From contig NZ_CP009921.1 in the NCBI RefSeq assembly GCF_000832985.1, positions 237,265 through 301,264 of the forward strand: a DNA stretch of 64,000 nucleotides, given 5' to 3'. Shown one piece after another: positions 7,807 to 16,353 of this stretch (positions are counted from its first letter, which is position 1; the number at the start of each line of letters is the position of its first letter). The notes under the pieces were generated by a model. The model ran no database searches. It was not told where the DNA came from and worked only from the letters and a program-made list of their open reading frames with translations. Source of the DNA: Priestia megaterium NBRC 15308 = ATCC 14581. Its GTDB lineage: Bacteria; Bacillota; Bacilli; Bacillales; Bacillaceae_H. The position numbers were made by a program, and so were the translations under genes.

Positions 7807-8310
7807 ATGAATAAAAGGGCAGCTCTTTTACTGCTGATAATTGGTATCTTCGCTTATGGAATAAATTACGGAACTGCATTTGCCAATTCAATAGAAGAAA
7901 GAAATCGACCTGAGAAAGCTTGTAGCGAGGAATTTGAAAAGTATCGTAAAAAACTTGATGATAGGGTGCTAAAAGATATTGTTAAAAGTTATAGCTTAGA
8001 TTTATCTGGGTTTCAGGAATTCACAAACAGAGAATTAGATTTAAAAGTAGGAGATAGCATGAATGACCACTCTGATCAGATCTCATTGCAACACTTGTTT
8101 GTCGGAGGTAGCATTGGATCAATGAGATTGTTTTTGGAGAATAGCTTAGAAGGAACAAGAGGATATTTCCTTTATAAGAGAGTTGACGGAAATAACGTAT
8201 TGAAAGTATTAAATAAAATGGGGAACATTTGGGTTGTTATGACAGTCGATGAAAAAAAAGCAGATAAGCTTGAGCAAAAGCCTTTTAATTGGGACAAATG
8301 TGCTGATTAA
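7807..8310 (+). CDS. Secreted protein, 167 aa
   Basis: The start is the ATG at 7807, with AGGGTGA at 7794-7800 as ribosome binding site; a GTG at 7798 would lie inside it. The signal peptide (hydrophobic residues 6-22) ends near A-F-A. The mature part carries two Cys at its ends (K-A-C-S-E and the final K-C-A-D), an architecture like the neighbour at 7203. It is divergent from the secreted-protein run and ends at a shared bidirectional terminator. No family recognised. Confidence 0.6.
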   Translation: MNKRAALLLLIIGIFAYGINYGTAFANSIEERNRPEKACSEEFEKYRKKLDDRVLKDIVKSYSLDLSGFQEFTNRELDLKVGDSMNDHSDQISLQHLFVGGSIGSMRLFLENSLEGTRGYFLYKRVDGNNVLKVLNKMGNIWVVMTVDEKKADKLEQKPFNWDKCAD

Positions 8311-8317
8311 GTAGACC

Positions 8318-8348
8318 AAAGAAGCAAGCATTCTGTGCTCGCTTCTTT
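8318..8348. terminator. Bidirectional terminator
   Basis: A 13-bp stem with one mismatch (AAAGAAGCAAGCA with TGCTCGCTTCTTT) lies between two convergent genes. Confidence 0.7.
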
Positions 8349-8617
8349 TAACTTTCACCAAAATTCATTGCGAAAAATAGCATACCTAACATAATAAGTA
8401 GTGGGATTACGACAAAAGAGGTCAAACTAAAGTATTTCATTAGACCTCTTTCATGTTTTCCAAAAGCTATTACTCCACATGTAAAGCCGGCAAGATAAAC
8501 AACGACTCCCATATAAAGAATATTTAAGCTATATATTGACGTGAAATATTGTCCCACTCCAATAACAATTCCAAGCAACGATAACCACAAAGAGTATTGA
8601 CTAAAACGTTTCTTCAA
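8348..8617 (-). CDS. Small membrane protein, 89 aa
   Basis: The start is TTG at 8617, preceded by a strong GGAGG. Three hydrophobic helices at about residues 9-28, 32-52 and 63-84 are separated by a short positive loop (G-K-H-E-R-G). Its stop lies at the edge of the terminator hairpin. One of several unrelated short membrane proteins in 8.3-10.7 kb. Function unknown. Confidence 0.6.
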   Translation of the reverse strand: MKKRFSQYSLWLSLLGIVIGVGQYFTSIYSLNILYMGVVVYLAGFTCGVIAFGKHERGLMKYFSLTSFVVIPLLIMLGMLFFAMNFGES

Positions 8618-8773
8618 TTTGATCCTCCAAGAACTAAATATATGGTTAATTATACTATTTATCTATCTGTTAGTTAATATAAAACCACCTATGTAAAAAA
8701 ATGGGCTTTCAGGATAGTATATCTGTTATGATAAAACAATATAGTTTTAAATCTTTTGTAAGGGATGAAGTCT

Positions 8774-8962
8774 GTGAAGGATTTTTTATCTAGCTTTCTA
8801 CTTATAACAAGTTGGCTTATATTTGCTATAAGTGCCTATTTGTTCGTTATTGTTTTAATCGCACCGTCTTATGTATTTATTCCTTTTTGTAAGGTAGCAG
8901 GTGCTGGATTAGTTTGTTTTTATTTATCAAAAAAGCTCAATAAAAAAACGAAAGTTAATTAG
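8774..8962 (+). CDS. Small membrane protein, 62 aa
   Basis: Two hydrophobic helices (about residues 4-30 and 38-52) and a lysine-rich tail. The GTG at 8774 is preferred because AAGGG at 8760-8764 lies about 9 nt upstream; it is too close to the alternative ATG at 8765. It is followed at 57 nt by another membrane protein gene on the same strand. Function unknown. Confidence 0.5.
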   Translation: MKDFLSSFLLITSWLIFAISAYLFVIVLIAPSYVFIPFCKVAGAGLVCFYLSKKLNKKTKVN

Positions 8963-9019
8963 CTTTAATCTTTATATACTATACATCCGTAGAATAGACC
9001 AGAAGGGTGTGTAAAGCCA

Positions 9020-9412
9020 GTGACATTTAAAGAGCTTTTACCATATCATGCGTTGACAGTTATTAGCTCTAGCATCTCTTATTCCATATTTCTTATTATC
9101 ATTGAGCCTAGTTATAGAGCTGTCATTGCATTTTTTATGATCTTACTTATTACAATCATTCCTTATTCTGTTGCAGCCGTACCACTGCAGATATTTCTAA
9201 ATAAATGGCCTAAGAAGTTCAATGTTTTCTACTTATTTACCTACTGTGTCGTAGCAATCCTATTCCTTTATATCTCTTATAAGCTTCAAGGAAATTGGTC
9301 TGATCCAATATGGAATTATCGTAAAATGTTTATATTTGCAGTAGGTGCAGCCATCATATACTGGTTTTGGGATTCCGTTATCATGAACAAGAAGGAATAT
9401 CCCTATTATTAA
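9020..9412 (+). CDS. Four-helix membrane protein, 130 aa
   Basis: GTG start at 9020 behind AGAAGGGTG. Four hydrophobic segments at about residues 10-28, 33-55, 68-88 and 103-120. Length and helix layout resemble the UPF0715 proteins of Bacillus, but I cannot verify this. It may be co-transcribed with the 62-aa gene and ends at a strong bidirectional terminator. Confidence 0.55.
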   Translation: MTFKELLPYHALTVISSSISYSIFLIIIEPSYRAVIAFFMILLITIIPYSVAAVPLQIFLNKWPKKFNVFYLFTYCVVAILFLYISYKLQGNWSDPIWNYRKMFIFAVGAAIIYWFWDSVIMNKKEYPYY

Positions 9413-9442
9413 AATTCAAACCTAAAGTAACTAATTTACATA

Positions 9443-9479
9443 AAAGAGCCAGCTGTTGTGAGCAGACAGCTGGCTCTTT
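9443..9479. terminator. Bidirectional terminator
   Basis: A perfect 14-bp stem, AAAGAGCCAGCTGT with ACAGCTGGCTCTTT, lies between convergent genes. Confidence 0.85.
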
Positions 9480-9481
9480 AA

Positions 9482-9913
9482 TTAAGTTTTTTGCTTGTTA
9501 AGAATCCTATTTATAAGTAGCAGGACATGATAAAAGATATTTGATGCAAAAATACCTAAGGCAAAAAAATAAAATAATAATCGGTAATCTAACTTGATTC
9601 CTGTGAACAGAAAGTAAAATGCTAACGCAGGAATCACCCCTACTAACGAGTACATTGCTAGTTTAGAAACGTACACTTTTGTTGTCTGCATTTTATTTGC
9701 CATCATATCGATTAGATAAGAGAAAATAATTCCAACAACTATATAAACGGGAAAAGTATAAATGAATGTAAACACAAATGTATCTGTAAAACCAAAGTAA
9801 TAAATATTAGGTTCTTGCTCACTTTTAGGTGTTAAGTTAATTATCCCGTAGGCAGTACTGAGAAAAATAGTAGATAAAAAGGCCGCAACAACTAATTTTA
9901 TAAAATCTCTCAA
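9482..9913 (-). CDS. Four-helix membrane protein, 143 aa
   Basis: TTG start at 9913 with AAAGGAGAG at 7 nt. Hydrophobic helices at about residues 5-25, 45-70, 83-105 and 112-135. It is second in a likely minus-strand run with the gene at 9943, 29 nt upstream. The size and four-helix layout are like the gene at 9020, but I see no clear sequence match between them. Function unknown. Confidence 0.6.
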   Translation of the reverse strand: MRDFIKLVVAAFLSTIFLSTAYGIINLTPKSEQEPNIYYFGFTDTFVFTFIYTFPVYIVVGIIFSYLIDMMANKMQTTKVYVSKLAMYSLVGVIPALAFYFLFTGIKLDYRLLFYFFALGIFASNIFYHVLLLINRILNKQKT

Positions 9914-9942
9914 AATAGCTCTCCTTTGATTTTATATTCATT

Positions 9943-10209
9943 TCAACTTTTTTTACCCACCTGTTCTTTTTGTTTGCTCTTCCATAAGTCAAAAATTAAC
10001 ATAGACCCTCCAAGTAACATAAATAAAATACTCAACACATAGGGAAACCATCCTATAATTTCATCCAGTACCACTATTAGCTTACCAGGTGGGTCACTCC
10101 ACTCTCCTAGATGTGGGATATATAAGGCGATAGCTAAATGCATAAGACCAAACAATATAATTCCTGAAATAAATAAAACTGTACCAAATAACTGTAAACT
10201 CTTTTTCAT
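9943..10209 (-). CDS. Small membrane protein, 88 aa
   Basis: ATG at 10209 behind GGGAGATT. Two helices (about residues 7-30 and 50-72) flank an extracellular-type loop (L-G-E-W-S-D-P-P-G-K). The C-terminus is basic and polar (K-S-K-Q-K-E-Q), so it is probably cytoplasmic. 29 nt upstream of the next membrane protein gene. Function unknown. Confidence 0.55.
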   Translation of the reverse strand: MKKSLQLFGTVLFISGIILFGLMHLAIALYIPHLGEWSDPPGKLIVVLDEIIGWFPYVLSILFMLLGGSMLIFDLWKSKQKEQVGKKS

Positions 10210-10316
10210 ATAATCTCCCTAAAAACTATCTTCTTTATATAACTGATTATCATCCACATGTTAACTTAAATTGAATCATGTTATCTTCGACTACCCTCTT
10301 CGGTAAGTCCATATTT

Positions 10317-10733
10317 CTAAAAAGGATTATATGATCGCTCTAATGGAAATGTTTCCTTGTGACTTCCTTTAGAATCATTCCATTCTATTTGAACTATATA
10401 AGTCTCATTTTTTTGTGGACGGTCACCTAAAGACATAAAATCAAAGGATTTTTGAGAAATTGTATCCTTATCAGGAGAATAGTTCACTTTTTGACCATTC
10501 TCTATAATAATAAACTTATGTAATGTAACATTACCTTCAGATGAGTGCTTTAGGGTTCCTTCCCAATATGTATCATAACGTGTGTATTCAGCTTTCCATA
10601 CTTTACTTGGTGATTGACCAGTAAGATGTGGTTGACTACTAAAAAAATAGTAAAGATACATTCCAGCAAAGATAATTAAAACACTGGTAAAACCCCAACG
10701 GTATAGGTGTAATTTGCGTATCAAGTAGGCCAT
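10317..10733 (-). CDS. Membrane-anchored extracellular protein, 138 aa
   Basis: One N-terminal helix (about residues 13-32) with positive residues before it, then a beta-rich soluble domain outside the cell (W-K-A-E-Y-T-R-Y-D-T-Y-W-E-G-T-L, later Y-I-V-Q-I-E-W-N-D). The repeated W-x-x-x-x pattern suggests an Ig-like or lipocalin-like sandwich, which is inference. The ribosome binding site is only GGAAGA. First gene of the minus-strand membrane group 9482-10733. Confidence 0.55.
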   Translation of the reverse strand: MAYLIRKLHLYRWGFTSVLIIFAGMYLYYFFSSQPHLTGQSPSKVWKAEYTRYDTYWEGTLKHSSEGNVTLHKFIIIENGQKVNYSPDKDTISQKSFDFMSLGDRPQKNETYIVQIEWNDSKGSHKETFPLERSYNPF

Positions 10734-10978
10734 AGATACAATCTTCCTTTAACTAATAGATTTTACTGTAAAGAGATAGCAATATTATTAAAACTTGATC
10801 TTATACAAGAAGTGTTCCACGAATAATAATATAGCACTATAAAAAAAGAAAATATATGAAAATTAATAAATATATATGAACGTTTGAGTTTGTTTTAATT
10901 AAATGAATTCAGTTAATTAACATGCTATAAATTAGATTTGATTTAATAATTTGGATACAAAAAACTTAACAGAATTAA

Positions 10979-11119
10979 AGCAATAACAGTGAAAGCAGCA
11001 TTGGGAAATACGTGAGTCAAGGTTGCATGAGAATGTATAACGCAGATGTTGAAACGCCTTTTGACGAAAATCAAATGGTACACATTCTAACTACAAAAAG
11101 AGCCTTTCACAAGCACTGA
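10979..11119 (+). pseudogene. Fragment of a YkuD-type L,D-transpeptidase
   Basis: In-frame translation after a stop at 10976-10978 reads E-S-S-I-G-K-Y-V-S-Q-G-C-M-R-M-Y-N-A-D-V-E, ending at TGA 11117-11119. S-(H)-G-C-(I/M)-R-(M/L) is the catalytic Cys motif of L,D-transpeptidases; here the motif His is Gln. There is no start codon, and most of the domain is absent. The rest of 10734-11372 holds only this fragment, the hairpin at 11096-11136 and AT-rich DNA. Confidence 0.6.
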
Positions 11120-11136
11120 GAAGGCTCCTTTTATTT
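11096..11136 (+). terminator. Terminator-like hairpin
   Basis: AGAGCCTTTC pairs with GAGAAGGCTC, followed by CTTTTATTT. It overlaps the end of the L,D-transpeptidase fragment. Confidence 0.6.
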
Positions 11137-11372
11137 ATACCTATATCTGTATGCTTACTGACGATGGATATCGTCTTTTTCTACTTAAACTAACTTGAAT
11201 TTAGAAATTAGATATACCTTTATATAAGAACTTAGAAGTTTTGAAAATAGAGTTAATATTTATTTAATAATTATATAGCAAATCCCTTCTTATCCGATTA
11301 TAGTTAATTAGCAGTGATTTTTATCTTAGATATTTACTACTATGTTACAACGGACGAAAGAAGGGATTTAGT

Positions 11373-14300
11373 TTGGAACGGGTTTATATGAAAAAGAGAA
11401 GTAAAAGGTTGATGGCTATATTTGTAGTTGCATTTGTAGCTTTTATTCTTTTTCCAACGAGATTTGCAAGCGCAGAATCTGTTATTACTTTAGCACCTAA
11501 CGAAACAATAGAAATTTTAGGAGATGGAATTATTACGGTTAGTGATGTACATGACTTTGTACGTTATAAGGGTAATACGGCAGAAGAATATTATGCTAGC
11601 TATTATGCAACAAGACATAAGGTTATGGACAACGATGAACGAATGGTTATTCAAAACACAAGTGGGGTAGCTGAAACGGTAAGTATTTACTCTCAACCCT
11701 ATAAAAAAGTCGATCATCCTGCATTGAAGAAAGCAAGTATGAAAACGGGGGAAAGTTTAGAGTATACTGGCGGTTCAGATTTTGCAATACCCGATAGCTA
11801 TGAAAGTGCTTATTATCGAAAAGATGGAACAGCTTATGCTTATAATCCGTCTCAATATCACAACCATGTTTCAACATTTGAGTCTGCTGAAATTAGTAGA
11901 GCTGTTTTTACAATGAAAGATGATCAGGTAATATATGGACCTTACGATACATTCAAAATGCCAAAGAGAAGTGAAACACCGGCGATTAAAAGGGTGAATA
12001 TGAAAAAAGGCGACAGTTGGGAATATAGAGGAGATTCAGATTTTACGATACCAGGTCATTATGAAAGTGCTTATTATAAAGAAGATGGAACAGCCTATGC
12101 GTATTATGACTCCAGTTTTAGTGATCGTTTCACCAAGTTTTTACCTGGGTTTTCAGATGAAGTAAAACGGGCTGTCCTTACTATGTCAGAAGACCAAGTA
12201 ATATATGGGGCGTATGATACATTTAAAGTTCCTAAAGTAAGTACATATCCAGCTTTAAAGAAGGTAAGTGTTAAAAAAGGCGATAATTGGGAGTATAAGG
12301 GAGGTTCAGAGTTTACAATACCAAGTCATTATGAAAGTGTATACTACAAGGAAGATGGAACGGCTTTATCTTATAATGACTCAGATTATAGCCATCGAAT
12401 TAATAACCTTTCAGATGCTGGAGCAAAACGAGCAGTTTTTACAATGGTGGAGGATCAAGACGTATATGGTCCCTATGAAACATTTAAAGTTCCTGAACAA
12501 AGTAAATCTCCAGCTTTAAAAGAAATGAACCTTAAAAAAGGGCAAACTATAGAATTTAAGGGAGATACAGATTTTACAGTTCCATACGAGTTTCAAAAGG
12601 CATCTTATAAATCCGATGGAACAGCTAATTTCTATACAGAAGGGGGTTACAGTGAGCGCTTTAATAAATTTTCTTCAAATGAAGTAAAACGAACGGTTAT
12701 TACAGTCAAGAGGGACCAAACCATATACGGTCCTTACGAAACATTTAACATTCCGGAAATAGTTGAAACACCAGCTCTTAAAGAAATTGCCGTAAAAAAA
12801 GGTGAGAATCTAGAGTACAATACTAATTCAGATTTTATTATTCCTGAAGGGTTTACTATTGCCACCTATAAAGAAGATGGATTGGCTGATTTTTATAGTA
12901 ATTGGAATTATGGAGAAGAAGTCATAAAACTTCCTTCTAAGGAGGCTAAGAGGGCCGTTATTACTATGCTTTCTGATCAAGTTATATACGGACCTTACGA
13001 TGCTTTTGAAGAACCTAAGCGTGTACAGGATCCAGCTATTGCAACGATTGTAATGGAACCTGGAGATTTTTTATACTTTGAAGATCCAAAATCTGCGTTT
13101 ACTGTTCCCAATCAGCACGAATATACATGGTATTCTTCAAATGGTAATGAAGAAAAAGGTATAAGTAATTCACAAGCAAACTACGTTGTGGATGGTGGTA
13201 AAAAGCTCTCCATAAAAAATACTACTGCCGAGAGACAGGAAATATACGGACCATATGAATTGCTTCATGTAGCGTTACTAAATGTGAACGGAATTACTGA
13301 CGAGGATACCGTTATCACTGGAACTACAGTAAATGGTGCAAGTATATCTATAAAAGTTGGGACAAATGTTATTGCAAAAGGTACTGCTGGAAGTGATGGG
13401 AATTTTAAAATTAATATACCTAAACAAAAAGCTAACACTATTCTAACAACAGAAGTAAAACCTTCAAATGGGAATAATAGTTTATCTAAACAAATAACTG
13501 TTAAGTTAACACCAAAAGTACCTAATCAACCAAAGGTAAATGAAGTAAGCGATAATAGCACAGTGATAAGTGGAACCGCAGAACAAAATACAGTAATCGA
13601 CGTTAAAACAAGCACCTCAAAAATCGCCAGTGGAAAAACAGATGAAAAAGGAATTTTTAATGTATCAGTTCCAAAGCAAAAAGCCGGAACGCAATTATTG
13701 ATAACAGCTAAGAATAGCGTAGGGGAAAGTCCAATAGCAACTACAGTTGTCAAGGATAAAACGGCACCTACCCCACCAAAGGTAAATGCAATAACAGATC
13801 AAGATACAATTCTCACAGGGACGGCTGAGGCTGGGGCTACTGTGTCGGCAAATGTAGGGACAAAAGGAATTGGAAGTTCAGTTGCAGATAAAACTGGGAA
13901 ATTTTCTATAGAGATCTCCAAGCAGAAAGCAGCTACGAAAATAGGTGTGACCGCAAAAGATGCAGCAGGTAACAGTAGTGAGGCAGTGTATACAACAGTT
14001 ACAGTAAAGCCTAAAACACCAATTGCACCAAAAGTAAATGCTGTTGCGGATAATAGTACAGTAGTAACTGGTACAGCTGAAGTAAACACTTTTGTATATA
14101 TTAAAGTCGGTACAACAATTATAGGTAACGGAAAAACAGACGTAAAAGGAAAGTTTTCTGTAGCTATTCCGAAGCAAAAAGCCGGAACAAAAATATTAGT
14201 AACAGTTAAAAATACAGGAGGGTATAGTCCATATACAACAGTAGTCGTACTAGATAAGACTCCTCCAAACCTTCCAAAAGTAAACGATATTACGGATCAG

Positions 14301-14756
14301 CAGACAGTAGTAACGGGAACAGCTGAACTCAATAGTACCGTTTTTATAAAAGCCGGAACAAAAGTATTAGCAAGTGGAAAAGTAGATAAAAATGGAAAGT
14401 TTAGTATTAAAATAATAAAACAAAAAGCCGGAACAAAAGTATTAATAACAGCAAAAGACGTAGCAGGCAACGAAGGTACAGCAACTGTTAAGACTGTTCA
14501 AGATAAAACAGCGCCTACTCCACCGAATGTAAACAAAATAACGAGTCAAACAACAATAGTAACCGGTACAACCGAAGTAAGTGCAAAGATAACAATAAAG
14601 GTTGGAAAAACTATTATTGGAAACGGAGTAGCAGACAAAACAGGAAAATTCAAAATTACTATTCCTAAGCAAAAGACAGGAATAAAACTTTCTATTACAG
14701 CAAAAGATGTAGCTAATAATGAAAGTCTAGTAAGAAGCATAACAGTAGTTAAATAA
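11373..14756 (+). CDS. Large secreted repeat protein (six novel repeats plus six Ig-like domains)
   Basis: 1127 residues. TTG at 11373 is preferred because AGAAGGGA lies 7-8 nt upstream; an in-frame ATG at 11388 is also possible. The signal peptide ends at F-A-S-A near residue 34. Residues 35-630 hold one divergent and about six related units of about 87 residues. Their recurring marks are P-A-L-K-K, K-K-G-x-x-x-E-Y, F-x-I-P, Y-K-E-D-G-T-A and D-Q-V-I-Y-G-P-Y-(D/E)-T-F. Residues 631-1127 hold six bacterial Ig-like (Big_6 type) repeats of about 83 residues with V-(V/I)-T-G-T-A-E, G-K-F-x-(I/V) and P-K-Q-K-A-G-T. No LPXTG, GW or SLH anchor is visible, so it may be released or bound non-covalently. 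A matrix or adhesion role is inference. Followed by a terminator. Confidence 0.85.
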   Translation: MERVYMKKRSKRLMAIFVVAFVAFILFPTRFASAESVITLAPNETIEILGDGIITVSDVHDFVRYKGNTAEEYYASYYATRHKVMDNDERMVIQNTSGVAETVSIYSQPYKKVDHPALKKASMKTGESLEYTGGSDFAIPDSYESAYYRKDGTAYAYNPSQYHNHVSTFESAEISRAVFTMKDDQVIYGPYDTFKMPKRSETPAIKRVNMKKGDSWEYRGDSDFTIPGHYESAYYKEDGTAYAYYDSSFSDRFTKFLPGFSDEVKRAVLTMSEDQVIYGAYDTFKVPKVSTYPALKKVSVKKGDNWEYKGGSEFTIPSHYESVYYKEDGTALSYNDSDYSHRINNLSDAGAKRAVFTMVEDQDVYGPYETFKVPEQSKSPALKEMNLKKGQTIEFKGDTDFTVPYEFQKASYKSDGTANFYTEGGYSERFNKFSSNEVKRTVITVKRDQTIYGPYETFNIPEIVETPALKEIAVKKGENLEYNTNSDFIIPEGFTIATYKEDGLADFYSNWNYGEEVIKLPSKEAKRAVITMLSDQVIYGPYDAFEEPKRVQDPAIATIVMEPGDFLYFEDPKSAFTVPNQHEYTWYSSNGNEEKGISNSQANYVVDGGKKLSIKNTTAERQEIYGPYELLHVALLNVNGITDEDTVITGTTVNGASISIKVGTNVIAKGTAGSDGNFKINIPKQKANTILTTEVKPSNGNNSLSKQITVKLTPKVPNQPKVNEVSDNSTVISGTAEQNTVIDVKTSTSKIASGKTDEKGIFNVSVPKQKAGTQLLITAKNSVGESPIATTVVKDKTAPTPPKVNAITDQDTILTGTAEAGATVSANVGTKGIGSSVADKTGKFSIEISKQKAATKIGVTAKDAAGNSSEAVYTTVTVKPKTPIAPKVNAVADNSTVVTGTAEVNTFVYIKVGTTIIGNGKTDVKGKFSVAIPKQKAGTKILVTVKNTGGYSPYTTVVVLDKTPPNLPKVNDITDQQTVVTGTAELNSTVFIKAGTKVLASGKVDKNGKFSIKIIKQKAGTKVLITAKDVAGNEGTATVKTVQDKTAPTPPNVNKITSQTTIVTGTTEVSAKITIKVGKTIIGNGVADKTGKFKITIPKQKTGIKLSITAKDVANNESLVRSITVVK

Positions 14757-14768
14757 CGTGCCAGAAAT

Positions 14769-14803
14769 AAGCCAAGACATGTAGTAGTACTGTCTTGGCT
14801 TTA
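14769..14803 (+). terminator. Terminator of the repeat-protein gene
   Basis: AAGCCAAGACA pairs with TGTCTTGGCTT, 12 nt after the stop. Confidence 0.75.
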
Positions 14804-14807
14804 AATT

Positions 14808-14845
14808 AAAAGAGGTCACAGAATTGCTCTCTGTGACCTCTTTTA
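14808..14845. terminator. Terminator of the VC0807-like gene
   Basis: A perfect 14-bp stem, AAAAGAGGTCACAG with CTGTGACCTCTTTT, touches the minus-strand stop at 14847. Confidence 0.85.
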
Positions 14846-14846
14846 T

Positions 14847-15443
14847 TTACGCTTTTTGTTTACGTTGTTTGACAAAATGAATATTCCAGTAAATTAAAAT
14901 GGCAATAACGATATACTGTGCAATAGGAGAAATGACTAAAGCTTTAGAGATAGGGAACTCATACACAATGACAACTTTCACCAACGCTTCTATCATCAGT
15001 CCGATACCCCAAACAGCTGCCATTATTCGTATAAAGTGACGAAATGATCCCTCTTCTTCCCATCGTTTTGTAATCACGGATTTATCTGCTGTAAACCTCA
15101 TTGCAAAGTAATAGATTAGTGGCTTCGGTGTCAATATAGAAAGTAAGAAGACAAGTCCCATTATACCTGTAACGTACGATTCCCTTAACAGAATAAAACG
15201 TTCATCTCCTCCAATCCATGCGGCCACTATGCTAAGAACAATTCCTAAAAAAATAAAAGAAGAGAACGTATCCAACTTTTTATCCTTTATGAGATGATAA
15301 AATGTATCTACTAATGGAACACATGCTGCCAAAGATAATGCAATAATACTTGTTATATGCGTTTTTAAAATGGTATAGATTAAATATGGTAAAACAATAT
15401 TGATGATAACACTTACAATTATCCCCACTTTGCTTGTTTTCAT
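14847..15443 (-). CDS. VC0807-like integral membrane protein
   Basis: 198 residues with about six hydrophobic helices. P-L-V-D-T-F-Y-H-L, D-T-F-S-S-F-I-F-L and T-G-I-M-G-L-V-F-L-L-S-I-L-T-P-K-P recall the VC0807 family, whose members have a similar length. The function of that family is unknown. ATG at 15443 lies behind AAAGGAGGG. It stands alone between a terminator and a long gene-poor stretch. The family call is from pattern memory. Confidence 0.65.
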   Translation of the reverse strand: MKTSKVGIIVSVIINIVLPYLIYTILKTHITSIIALSLAACVPLVDTFYHLIKDKKLDTFSSFIFLGIVLSIVAAWIGGDERFILLRESYVTGIMGLVFLLSILTPKPLIYYFAMRFTADKSVITKRWEEEGSFRHFIRIMAAVWGIGLMIEALVKVVIVYEFPISKALVISPIAQYIVIAILIYWNIHFVKQRKQKA

Positions 15444-15780
15444 TCTCTACACCCTCCTTTCATTCTTTCTACATGATGGTTTATTGAACCTTACACAACT
15501 TTCGCAAGAGGAACATGTAAAAATATATTCGACACGGTGGAAGAAATTAACCTCTTTATTAAATGTATATATACTTCAAAATTTAAAAATTCATTATTAT
15601 GTATTAACTGATATCTATTCATCTATTTATATCCCCCTCCCATTTGTTTGGTGGGGATATTCAAGGAGTTATATAAAGTCTGTAAGGACAATTGATTATT
15701 ACTGTTTTTATCAGATTAATAGATAAAGTATTTTACCTATAAATACATTATCTATTACTTATCTTGTAGAAAAACCCACA
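15444..15780. other. Gene-poor AT-rich stretch before the dyad elements
   Basis: No convincing gene. A long plus-strand frame crosses it from inside the neighbouring gene but lacks a ribosome binding site. There is a small G/C stem (TATCCCC with GGGGATA, about 15629-15659) without a T run. Confidence 0.4.
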
Positions 15781-15900
15781 ATTTGTCGTCATGTAGAGTA
15801 AATAATATAACTTAACTTTTTATAAGTTAGTTATACCATTTACATATATGCTATAAAAACTTTCAATCTGTAACTTTATATAAATATGATATACCAATTT
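15781..15900 (+). repeat. Dyad element copy 1, related to the rep-like gene upstream region
   Basis: The box ATTTGTCGTC is followed by a 46-bp dyad from GTAAAT (15798) to ATTTAC (15843), with AACTTA and TAAGTT as inner arms, and then a stretch ending TAACTTTATATAAATATG. The same order and spacing occur at 56563-56680, directly before the gene at 56720, with high identity by eye over about 130 bp. No gene follows here. Confidence 0.75.
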
Positions 15901-15906
15901 ATCAAT

Positions 15907-15936
15907 AGGTGAATAGAAGATAGATTGGTATATAAC
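15907..15936 (+). repeat. Tail repeat, copy 1
   Basis: GGTGAATAGAAGATAGATTG is repeated with two changes as GGTAAGTAGAAGATAGATTG near 16139. It shows that 15.78-16.17 kb is an old tandem duplication. Confidence 0.6.
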
Positions 15937-15951
15937 AAGAAGGAAAGGTCC

Positions 15952-16040
15952 ATATTTGTCGTCAGGTAGAGTAAATAGTAAAACTAAAATTTTTATAAGT
16001 TAATTTATTCATTTACTCCTAGTTATAAAATAAGTTTATA
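15952..16040 (+). repeat. Dyad element copy 2
   Basis: ATTTGTCGTCA, then a 46-bp dyad from GTAAAT (15971) to ATTTAC (16016). The inner sequence differs from copy 1, but the outer arms, the TAAGTT arm and the exact 46-bp span are kept. Confidence 0.7.
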
Positions 16041-16138
16041 TTTTATTTTTAATAGAGATTATATTATTTAAGATATATGAATGTTAAATGATTTTTAATT
16101 TTCTATTTGGTTATTATAAATAAAACAATTTCTTAAAA

Positions 16139-16169
16139 GGTAAGTAGAAGATAGATTGATATATTAACA
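16139..16169 (+). repeat. Tail repeat, copy 2
   Basis: Near-identical partner of 15907-15936. Confidence 0.6.
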
Positions 16170-16281
16170 GCAGTAAAATTGACTATTTTTCGCAACTTCG
16201 ATTGAAGTTAAAACTAATCAATTTAACAAGATGCTTTATTATTTACTTAACGTAATGTAAGTTAACAGCATAAATAAAAAA

Positions 16282-16302
16282 GCACTAGTTCAAGACTAGT
16301 GC
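16282..16302. terminator. Terminator of csaA
   Basis: GCACTAGT pairs with ACTAGTGC, with CTTTTTT following on the minus strand. Confidence 0.7.
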
Positions 16303-16353
16303 CTTTCTATTTATTTTAATTATAAATTAGTTCATTTTTCTTTGATGACTTTA

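Noticed and set aside
11517..14740. Several minus-strand frames of 60-100 codons under the repeat protein
   Set aside because: They are shadows of the repetitive coding sequence and have no ribosome binding sites.
15400..15726. A 108-codon frame crossing from the VC0807-like gene into the gap
   Set aside because: Starts inside another gene on the opposite strand, lacks a ribosome binding site and has very biased composition.
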